A stretch of 10,880 nucleotides of DNA, from positions 1 to 10,880 of the forward strand of contig CAYVSY010000036.1 in assembly GCA_964454255.1 (NCBI GenBank). Reading direction: 5' to 3'. Source of the stretch: CAYVSY01 sp964454255. Its GTDB lineage: Bacteria; Bacillota_I; Bacilli_A; RF39; UBA660. The notes under the pieces are model-generated. The model saw nothing but the letters and a program-made list of their open reading frames with translations. It was not told the DNA's origin and did no database searches. A program made the translations under genes and the position numbers. Positions 1-6,060 of this stretch are shown one piece after another (within the stretch, counting starts at the first letter, position 1; every line of letters starts with the position of its first letter).

Positions 1-30
1 ACTTTTGTTAGGTTTTTCTATACAAAATCA

Positions 31-59
31 TGGACTTTATTCATACATTTTGATACAAT
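31..59 (+). promoter_or_regulatory. Extended -10 promoter of ligA
   Basis: A -35-like TGGACT (31-36) lies 17 bp upstream of TACAAT (54-59). The -10 is preceded by TG at 51-52, giving an extended -10 (TGATACAAT). The expected transcription start is near position 66. That would leave the ATG at 64 outside the message and favours the ATG at 76 as the ligA start. The same architecture recurs upstream of five other genes in this window. Confidence 0.65.
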
Positions 60-75
60 ATTAATGGTGATAATA

Positions 76-2070
76 ATGGATGAAATTAAATCTAGAATGA
101 ATGAATTAATTGAAATAATTAATAAGAATAGTTATGAATATTATACTTTAGATAATCCAAGTATAAGTGATTCTGAATATGATCGTTATATGAATGAATT
201 ACTTAATATTGAAAAAATGTATCCAGAATTAGTTAGAAAAGATAGCCCAACATCTAGAGTAGGTGGAGTTGTTTTAGAAAAATTTGAAAAAGTTTATCAT
301 GAAATTCCTATGCTTAGTTTAGGGAATGTTTTTAATGAAGAAGAAATTTTATCCTTTGATGAAAAGGTTCGTAAAGTTATTTCTAGTCCTAAATATGTAT
401 GTGAATTAAAAATAGATGGTTTAGCTATTTCATTAAAATATAAAAATGGAATATTAGAAGGAGGTGCTACTCGTGGAGATGGCACAACTGGTGAAAATAT
501 CACAAATAATGTTAAAACTATTAATTCTATCCCCTTAAAAATATCCAAAAATATTGATATAGAAGTTCGTGGTGAAATATACATGAGTAAAAAATCATTT
601 AATATGGTAAATAAAGAACGAAAAAAGAAAGACGAACCTTTATTTCAAAATCCTAGAAATTGTGCAGCTGGATCTGTTCGTAATTTAGATTCTAAAATTA
701 CATCATCAAGAAAATTAGATTGTTTTATATATCATTTACCTAATCCATTAGATTATAATCTTAAAACACATTTTGAAGCTTTAGAATATATGAAGGAATT
801 AGGTTTTAATACAAACAAAAACGCTAAATTATTTGATAATATTAATGATGTTATTGATTATATTAAATATTGGACTTTGAATAGAGAAAATTTAGAATAT
901 GAAATAGATGGTATGGTTATTAAAGTAAATGAAATTGAATCTCAAAATAAATTAGGTTATACTATTAAAGTTCCAAAATGGGCAACAGCATATAAGTTTC
1001 CACCTTTAGAAGTTCTAACAAAATTAAAGGATATTGTTTTAACAGTCGGACGAACTGGTAAAATAACTCCTAATGCGATATTAGAACCAGTTAGAGTAAT
1101 GGGATCTACTATTACTAAAGCTACTTTACATAATGAAGATAATATTAAAAATAAAGATATTCGTATTGGTGATTATGTTTATATAAGAAAAGCCGGAGAT
1201 GTTATTCCGGAAGTAGTTCGTTTTAATTTGGAAAGAAGAACATCTAATTGTCTTGAATATAGTTTTAGTCATAGTTGTCCTAAATGCGGTTCTATATTAA
1301 TAAGAAAAAATAATGAAGCCGATTATTATTGTATTAATGATGAATGTCCAGCTAGAAAAATAGAAAATCTTATTCATTTTGCGGAAAGAGATGCCATGAA
1401 TATTGATGGTTTAGGTGAAAATATTATTGAAGATTTATATAACTTTGGTTATATAAAAGATATTAGTGATTTTTATAATTTAGATGATAAAAAAAATAAT
1501 CTTTGTGAATTAGAAGGTTATGGCGAAAAATCAATTAATAATTTAGTAAAATCAATTGAAAATAGTTCTAAAAATTCTTTAGAAAGATTATTGTTTGGTT
1601 TAGGTATTCGTCAAGTTGGAAAGAAAACAGCAAAAGTATTATCTAAAAAATATTTAAATATTGATAACTTAATTAAAACTAATTATGAGGAACTAAAAAA
1701 TATTAAAGATATTGGACCAATAATTGCAGAAAATATTATTAATTATTTTAAAAATGATGATAATATTAAATTAATTAATAAATTAAAAAGTTATAATATT
1801 AATATGACTTATATTGATAATAAAAAAGAAGACAATGAAAAATTTTTAAATAAGACTTTTATATTAACAGGCTCATTAAGTAAAATTTCAAGAGAAGAAG
1901 CAACAAATATAATTGAATCATTAGGTGGTATAACTTCAACTTCAGTATCTAAAAAAACTGATGTTGTTATAGTAGGAAAAAATGCAGGATCAAAATTAGA
2001 TAAAGCAAAAGAATTAAATATTGAAACTTGGGATGAAGAAACATTTTTAAATATTATTAACTATTCATAA
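76..2070 (+). CDS. ligA: NAD-dependent DNA ligase LigA
   Basis: Seals nicks in duplex DNA during replication and repair, using NAD+ as the adenylate donor. It acts on the chromosome in the cytoplasm. Residues are counted from the in-frame ATG at 64 (668 residues, the usual family length of about 670). Domain Ia has the NMN-binding YYTLDNPSISDSEYD stretch (26-40). The adenylation motif KIDG carries the nucleotidyl lysine at 116. YEIDGMVIKV and TAYKFPP (motifs IV and V) follow, then the OB fold. A Cys4 zinc finger uses C405, C408, C423 and C428. Helix-hairpin-helix repeats and a C-terminal BRCT domain (about 595-668) complete the protein. I prefer the ATG at 76 because GGTGAT (66-71) is a good Shine-Dalgarno 4-5 bases before it and the predicted transcript starts near 66. 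The ATG at 64 would overlap that site. The 3' end overlaps the convergent tspO gene by 14 bp. No pcrA-type helicase is visible upstream, where many Bacillota have one. Confidence 0.97.
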   Translation: MDEIKSRMNELIEIINKNSYEYYTLDNPSISDSEYDRYMNELLNIEKMYPELVRKDSPTSRVGGVVLEKFEKVYHEIPMLSLGNVFNEEEILSFDEKVRKVISSPKYVCELKIDGLAISLKYKNGILEGGATRGDGTTGENITNNVKTINSIPLKISKNIDIEVRGEIYMSKKSFNMVNKERKKKDEPLFQNPRNCAAGSVRNLDSKITSSRKLDCFIYHLPNPLDYNLKTHFEALEYMKELGFNTNKNAKLFDNINDVIDYIKYWTLNRENLEYEIDGMVIKVNEIESQNKLGYTIKVPKWATAYKFPPLEVLTKLKDIVLTVGRTGKITPNAILEPVRVMGSTITKATLHNEDNIKNKDIRIGDYVYIRKAGDVIPEVVRFNLERRTSNCLEYSFSHSCPKCGSILIRKNNEADYYCINDECPARKIENLIHFAERDAMNIDGLGENIIEDLYNFGYIKDISDFYNLDDKKNNLCELEGYGEKSINNLVKSIENSSKNSLERLLFGLGIRQVGKKTAKVLSKKYLNIDNLIKTNYEELKNIKDIGPIIAENIINYFKNDDNIKLINKLKSYNINMTYIDNKKEDNEKFLNKTFILTGSLSKISREEATNIIESLGGITSTSVSKKTDVVIVGKNAGSKLDKAKELNIETWDEETFLNIINYS

Positions 2071-2506
2071 AATAAACAAATAATGATAAAAAACTAGCAA
2101 ATAATCCCCATAATATATATGGAATTAAAAATTTGGATGCTTTTTTATCGATTGTGTTTGTTTCAAAATATAAGAATAAAGTTGATACAAATACTGCTAA
2201 ACTATTTGCGAATCCTAAAAAAGGACTTTTTAAAACAAAGAAAGATACTATAAATAATTGATTTAAGATATAATTAATAAGTAACGTTAATTTATATTCT
2301 TTGGAACTATAATCAAAAATCATATATATACTAATACTAATTAATATATATAAAATAGTCCATACTATAGGAAATAATATAGCTGGTGGTGCAAATAATG
2401 GTAAATTAAGGGATTTGTAGAATGAAAAGTTATTCATACTAAATAAAGAACTTAAAAACCATGGGAGTAAAAATAATAGATATTTAATAACATTTTTTAT
2501 TTTCAT
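2057..2506 (-). CDS. tspO: TspO/MBR family membrane protein
   Basis: 149-residue, five-helix integral membrane protein of the TspO/MBR (translocator/peripheral benzodiazepine receptor) family, whose bacterial members bind porphyrins and are linked to tetrapyrrole and stress responses. Family signatures visible are: helix 1 ending in W16; the LNLPLFAPP block with the PP pair at 40-41; FPIVWTILY (45-53) with W49; N78...LNQ (81-83) followed by FF; and IPYILWGLFASFL (128-140) with W133. The length is typical (about 150-160 residues). The start is supported by AGAGGTGA on the minus strand (2510-2517), a few bases before the ATG at 2506. It is the only minus-strand gene here. It is divergent from the rhomboid gene and convergent with ligA, sharing its last 14 bp with the ligA end. 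The physiological ligand in this organism is unknown. The second helix is rich in I/L/S but shows no obvious defect. Confidence 0.88.
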   Translation of the reverse strand: MKIKNVIKYLLFLLPWFLSSLFSMNNFSFYKSLNLPLFAPPAILFPIVWTILYILISISIYMIFDYSSKEYKLTLLINYILNQLFIVSFFVLKSPFLGFANSLAVFVSTLFLYFETNTIDKKASKFLIPYILWGLFASFLSLFVYFMNS

Positions 2507-2516
2507 ATTTCACCTC

Positions 2517-2545
2517 TTTATTTATTTTATGTTTAATAGTATAAT
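2517..2545 (+). promoter_or_regulatory. Promoter of the rhomboid gene
   Basis: A perfect -10 TATAAT (2540-2545) sits 17 bp after a weak -35 TTTATT (2517-2522). The strong Shine-Dalgarno AAAGGAGGG (2561-2569) follows, with ATG at 2573. On the opposite strand a TATACT (revcomp of 2538-2543) can serve tspO, so the two divergent -10 elements share bases. The assignment rests on consensus matching in AT-rich DNA. Confidence 0.5.
2538..2543 (-). promoter_or_regulatory. Candidate -10 element for tspO
   Basis: TATACT on the minus strand lies 32 bases upstream of the tspO ATG and overlaps the plus-strand TATAAT used for the rhomboid gene. I could not identify a convincing -35, so this is a weak assignment. 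Confidence 0.35.
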
Positions 2546-2572
2546 AATATTATTCCAAAAAAAGGAGGGTTT

Positions 2573-3715
2573 ATGCCAACAGATATAAATAAAAAAGATA
2601 TTCTTATTATGAAATTAGTTCATTACTTTGTAACCGTTGAAGATTATAATCCAATTATATTACATGGTATAAAAGATGAAATATGGTTAGAAAACTTAAA
2701 TAGTCCATATAAAGTAATTAGAATTATTAATCATTATATTCATAATAATGAACAATTATCTTTTGATAAATTTAAATTAAAACAAATAACAACTAAATTA
2801 AAAAGAAAAACATTAACTACTAAAATGAATGTTTTAAATATATATACTGATTTAGGTGACAATGTCCAATTACAAGAAATTAGTGATAATGAAGATATAT
2901 TTATATCAAAAATATCAGATTTAAAAAAGACGAATGTTATAGAAATGTTTCCTAATATATTAGATAAAACTAATTATAAAGAGAAAGGAATGGATTTGTT
3001 TGTGAAAATTACGGATGATATTAATAAAAATAATGAAATAAAAAATAAACAAATGGAAAAAATATTTTCTAAAAAGAATCCCATTATTACTTATATAATA
3101 ATTGCGATATGTGTTATATTATTTGGTCTTATGTATATTATTGGAAACGGATCAACTAATACATTAACATTATTAAAATTTGGGGCTAATTTAGATGTTT
3201 TAACAAAAGGTGGAGAATATTATCGATTATTAACCTGTGCTTTTTTACATATTGGATTCTTTCATTTATTATTTAATATGTATGCTTTATATATAATAGG
3301 TTCACAAATTGAAAATTATTATGGAAAGATAAAATATTTAATAATATATATAGTGAGTGCTGTATCAGCTTCTATTTTATCATTAGCTTTTTCTTCAAAT
3401 GTTGTTTCAGCAGGAGCTAGCGGAGCCATCTTTGGTTTATTAGGCGCAATGTTATATTTTGGATATAATTATCGAGTATTTCTAGGTAATGTAATAAAAA
3501 GTCAAATAATTCCTATAATACTAATTAATTTAGTTATTGGCTTTTATTCACCTGGTATAGATAATGCCGCTCATATTGGTGGCTTAATTGCCGGTGTTAT
3601 TACATCAATGGCTTTAGGTATAAATGATAAAAATGAGAAAAAAGATCGTATTAATGGGATAATTCTTTTATTAGTATATATATGTTTTATTGTTTATTTA
3701 GCTTTTTTTAGATAG
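2573..3715 (+). CDS. Rhomboid family intramembrane serine protease (YqgP/GluP-like)
   Basis: 380-residue membrane protease that cleaves substrates within or next to the bilayer through a Ser-His dyad. Residues 1 to about 165 form a soluble, charged, presumably cytosolic N-terminal domain. A hydrophobic core of six or seven helices begins near 169 (NPIITYIIIAICVILFGLMY). The core has the family's GGEYYRLLTCAFLH segment, the oxyanion-region HxxFFHLLFN motif (H226, H231, N235), catalytic S283 in the GASGAIFG motif, and catalytic H334 in AHIGG. The long N-terminal extension is the layout of Bacillus subtilis YqgP (GluP), which works with FtsH in membrane-protein quality control. Whether that role carries over here is inference. 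Start: AAAGGAGGG lies 3-4 bases before the ATG. The gene ends in TAG, showing that UAG is a working stop in this genome. It is monocistronic by appearance, with its own promoter and a further promoter downstream. Confidence 0.93.
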   Translation: MPTDINKKDILIMKLVHYFVTVEDYNPIILHGIKDEIWLENLNSPYKVIRIINHYIHNNEQLSFDKFKLKQITTKLKRKTLTTKMNVLNIYTDLGDNVQLQEISDNEDIFISKISDLKKTNVIEMFPNILDKTNYKEKGMDLFVKITDDINKNNEIKNKQMEKIFSKKNPIITYIIIAICVILFGLMYIIGNGSTNTLTLLKFGANLDVLTKGGEYYRLLTCAFLHIGFFHLLFNMYALYIIGSQIENYYGKIKYLIIYIVSAVSASILSLAFSSNVVSAGASGAIFGLLGAMLYFGYNYRVFLGNVIKSQIIPIILINLVIGFYSPGIDNAAHIGGLIAGVITSMALGINDKNEKKDRINGIILLLVYICFIVYLAFFR

Positions 3716-3772
3716 AAGAAAGAAAAAACTATTAAAAGTGTAATTTGATTTATGGAACATAGAGGTAAATAT

Positions 3773-3801
3773 TTTACAAACCCAAACATTTGTGCTATCA
3801 T
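3773..3801 (+). promoter_or_regulatory. Extended -10 promoter upstream of the DUF4116 gene
   Basis: TTTACA (3773-3778), 17 bp, then TGCTATCAT (3793-3801) is the best two-element promoter match in the window. Transcription would start near 3808, giving a leader of about 93 bases before the ATG at 3901. This makes the rest of 3716-3900 an untranslated leader rather than an unseen gene. Confidence 0.65.
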
Positions 3802-3811
3802 ATGAAGCCAT

Positions 3812-3864
3812 AAAAAGGAGAAACATTAAAAATTAAAGTAATAAAGAAGTATTAATCCTTTTTT
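3812..3864 (+). promoter_or_regulatory. Possible attenuator hairpin in the DUF4116 leader
   Basis: AAAAAGG (3812-3818) can pair with CCTTTTT (3857-3863), and ATTAA (3825-3829) with the adjacent TTAAT (3852-3856), leaving AGAAAC as a one-sided bulge. The right arm ends in six T residues (3859-3864). The left arm contains AAGGAG, which looks like a ribosome binding site but has no ATG behind it, only ATT at 3825 with a stop two codons later. The structure could be an attenuator or a decayed small gene. The stem is mostly A-U, so stability is doubtful. Confidence 0.3.
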
Positions 3865-3900
3865 ATTATATATAACTCGAATAAAGTGAAAGGAATTAAA

Positions 3901-4152
3901 ATGACTAAACAAGAAATTTTTGAAATGATATCAAAAAGAGGGAAAATAATAGTAAATATTCCTAATGAATTACAAAATGATAGAGAAATTGTTTTAACAG
4001 CCATTAGAAACAACGGATTAGCTATACATTTTAGTAGTAAAAAGCTACAAGAAGATAACGCTATTATATCAATGGCATTATTACAAAACGACAATTCTCT
4101 AGAAAATTTAAAACCAAGAAAAAAGAAAAAACTATTATTTAATAAGTTTTAA
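3901..4152 (+). CDS. Small DUF4116 domain protein
   Basis: 83-residue cytosolic protein of unknown function. Residues about 20-63 match my recollection of the DUF4116 repeat consensus ('ND+E+VL.A+.+NGLAL.+.S..L+.D'): NDREIVLTAIRNNGLAIHF, then SSKKLQEDNAIISMALLQ. DUF4116 usually occurs as tandem copies in longer proteins, so a single copy of this size is minimal. The C-terminus is strongly basic (KPRKKKKLLFNKF). This might bind nucleic acid or membranes, which is speculation. Start: AAAGGA (3889-3894) precedes the ATG at 3901 by 6 bases. An in-frame GTG at 3886 is possible but has no good ribosome binding site. It has its own promoter and leader and a hairpin terminator directly after the stop, so it is a single-gene transcript despite being close to the HerA gene. 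Confidence 0.72.
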   Translation: MTKQEIFEMISKRGKIIVNIPNELQNDREIVLTAIRNNGLAIHFSSKKLQEDNAIISMALLQNDNSLENLKPRKKKKLLFNKF

Positions 4153-4155
4153 TTT

Positions 4156-4179
4156 AAAAGTCGTATAGACTTTTTTTTT
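4156..4179 (+). terminator. Rho-independent terminator after the DUF4116 gene
   Basis: AAAAGTC (4156-4162), loop GTATA, then GACTTTT (4168-4174) form a 7-bp stem running into nine T residues (4171-4179), three bases after the stop codon. The right arm also supplies the -35 of the following HerA promoter (4166-4171). Confidence 0.75.
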
Positions 4180-4194
4180 CTTTCTTGTTATAAT
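4166..4194 (+). promoter_or_regulatory. Extended -10 promoter of the HerA-like gene
   Basis: TAGACT (4166-4171), 17 bp, then TGTTATAAT (4186-4194). The start would be near 4201, giving a leader of about 18 bases with AGGAG (4205-4209) before the ATG at 4219. The -35 lies inside the preceding terminator hairpin. Confidence 0.65.
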
Positions 4195-4218
4195 AATTAA
4201 GAATAGGAGAATAAAATT

Positions 4219-5988
4219 ATGTTTGATAAAATATTAGAAATAAGCTCTAGAAAAGCAACAATAAAATTAATTCATCCGCAATTAAGTAATGATATATTAA
4301 ATGCTCATGTTGTTTTTGAAGATAAAGAAAGGAAAGTATTAGGTGAGATAGAAAAAATATCAGAAGAATGCATTGATGTTTCATTATTAGGTGAATTTAT
4401 AAACAATGACTATGTAGATGGGGTTATTAGAAAACCTAGTATGGCTTCATCAGTTCGTATGATAAATGATAATGAAATTAAAATATTAATTAATGCTAAC
4501 GATAATGAATCAGTAATTTTAGGTTTATCACCCCTATATTCTAATATTAAAATTAAGGCTAATATAAATAAATTTTTTAGTAATCACACTGCTATGTTTG
4601 GGAATACGGGTAGTGGTAAAACATATGGAATAGCTCGTATAATTCAAAATTTATTTTCCATTCCTAATGCTATACCCTATAATTCTGTTTTCTTTATCTT
4701 TAATACATACAGTGAATATCATAATGCTTTTAAAGATATTAATAAATTAAACGCTAATTTAAATTATCGAAAATATACAACTAATATTAAACAAACAGAT
4801 GAAGAATTAATAAGTATTCCTCTATGGTTATTAGATGTTGATGATTATGCTAATTTACTTGATATTACTGAATATAATCAAATAATGATAATTGAAAAAA
4901 TGTTAAATTACGTTTGTGTTTTTGCTAAAAACGATGATGAATCAAGAAAATATAAAAATCATTTAATTGCCAAAGCTATATTATCTGTTATGTTTTCCAA
5001 TCAATTATCAGCTCGTATTAGAGATCAAATATTTACTATTTTAGAAAATTGTTCAACACCTGAATTAAATTTAGATTTTGAAGTTCCTGGTGTAGGTTAT
5101 AAAAGACAAGTTCGAAAATGTTTTGATATTGATAGTCAAGGTGATTTTGTTGAAAGAATATTAATAACTCAATATATTGAAAGTTTCATTGATAATGATA
5201 AAGAATGGAAAGAACAATATGAACCAATCTTTTTTACCTTAAAAGATTTGGAAGTATCATTAAATTTTGCTCTTATTAGTGAAGGATTAATATTAAATGA
5301 AAAATCATATAGTGAAGCTATTGCTTTAAAAGTTAGATTACATCAAATATTAAAAGGACAATATAGTAATTATTTTAAATATAAAGAATTTGTAACTTTA
5401 GATCAATACATTGCTTCATTAATATTAATTAACAATAACAAACGTGCTCAAATTATTAATTTTACACTAGAAGATATTGATGATCGTTTTGCTAAAACAA
5501 TTACAAAAATATATTCTAGACTATTATTTAAATGGACAAAAAATTTAAAATCACGAGCTAGCGTTCCTATTCATATTATGTTAGAAGAAGCACATCGTTA
5601 TGTTCAAAAAGATAAAGATATTGAAATATTAGGATATAATATTTTTGATCGAATTGCCAAAGAAGGAAGAAAATATGGTCTTTTATTAGATCTTATCACA
5701 CAACGACCAACAGAATTAAGTGAAGCAGCTATAAGTCAATGTAGTAATTTTTTAATTTTTAAAATTAATCATCCTGATGATTTAGAATATATAAAAAAAA
5801 TGGTTCCTAACATGAGTTTAGATGTTTTAGAAAAACAAAAAAATCTTCAACCAGGAACATGTGTTGCCTTTGGTTCAATTATGAAAATACCAATGATTAT
5901 AAAAATGGAATTACCTAATCCAGAACCATATAGTAGTAATTGTCAAATATATAATAAATGGATGATTCCGATGAATAAAAATAATTAA
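4219..5988 (+). CDS. HerA-like DNA-translocating ATPase (HAS barrel + DUF87)
   Basis: 589-residue cytosolic ATPase of the HerA/FtsK superfamily, whose members form hexameric rings that translocate along double-stranded DNA, usually with a nuclease. Residues 1 to about 95 look like the HAS-barrel domain (ILEISSRKATIKLIHPQ ... DVSLLGEFI). Walker A GNTGSGKT is at 128-135 (catalytic K134). A helical insertion follows. Walker B and the catalytic Glu are in IHIMLEEAH (451-459). The typical HerA continuation EGRKYGLLLDLITQRPTELSEAAISQC follows, with an Arg in the QRP segment. The C-terminal PGTCVAFG strand and tail are complete and the length is usual for bacterial HerA. Start: AGGAG with a spacing of 9 bases. 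No NurA, SIR2 or DUF4297 gene is adjacent. The upstream neighbour is a DUF4116 protein separated by a terminator, and the downstream one is an RNA helicase with its own promoter. Function (repair, defence or other) is therefore open. Confidence 0.88.
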   Translation: MFDKILEISSRKATIKLIHPQLSNDILNAHVVFEDKERKVLGEIEKISEECIDVSLLGEFINNDYVDGVIRKPSMASSVRMINDNEIKILINANDNESVILGLSPLYSNIKIKANINKFFSNHTAMFGNTGSGKTYGIARIIQNLFSIPNAIPYNSVFFIFNTYSEYHNAFKDINKLNANLNYRKYTTNIKQTDEELISIPLWLLDVDDYANLLDITEYNQIMIIEKMLNYVCVFAKNDDESRKYKNHLIAKAILSVMFSNQLSARIRDQIFTILENCSTPELNLDFEVPGVGYKRQVRKCFDIDSQGDFVERILITQYIESFIDNDKEWKEQYEPIFFTLKDLEVSLNFALISEGLILNEKSYSEAIALKVRLHQILKGQYSNYFKYKEFVTLDQYIASLILINNNKRAQIINFTLEDIDDRFAKTITKIYSRLLFKWTKNLKSRASVPIHIMLEEAHRYVQKDKDIEILGYNIFDRIAKEGRKYGLLLDLITQRPTELSEAAISQCSNFLIFKINHPDDLEYIKKMVPNMSLDVLEKQKNLQPGTCVAFGSIMKIPMIIKMELPNPEPYSSNCQIYNKWMIPMNKNN

Positions 5989-5999
5989 TTATAAAATAA

Positions 6000-6028
6000 T
6001 AGATATTTTAAACAAAATGTGATATAAT
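6000..6028 (+). promoter_or_regulatory. Extended -10 promoter of the DEAD-box helicase gene
   Basis: TAGATA (6000-6005), 17 bp, then TGATATAAT (6020-6028). The start would be near 6035, with AGAGGT (6051-6056) as ribosome binding site before the ATG at 6061. I see no convincing terminator between the HerA stop (5988) and this promoter, so read-through is possible. Confidence 0.65.
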
Positions 6029-6060
6029 TAGCAAGTTGTCAAAAAACAGAAGAGGTAAAA

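Noticed and set aside
297..584. 95-codon minus-strand open frame inside ligA
   Set aside because: Shadow of the ligA coding sequence; no ribosome binding site and it lies antisense to the catalytic adenylation domain.
2543..2554. Perfect palindrome AATAATATTATT between tspO and the rhomboid gene, as a possible operator
   Set aside because: Twelve bases of pure A/T are expected by chance in DNA of this composition; no second site supports an operator.
3752..3805. 17-codon micro-ORF (MEHRGKYFTNPNICAII) in the rhomboid/DUF4116 gap
   Set aside because: No ribosome binding site, and it runs through the best promoter in the window, so it would not be on the main downstream transcript.
3852..4094. 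80-codon minus-strand open frame opposite the DUF4116 gene
   Set aside because: The plus-strand frame has a promoter, ribosome binding site, terminator and family match; the minus-strand frame has none of these.
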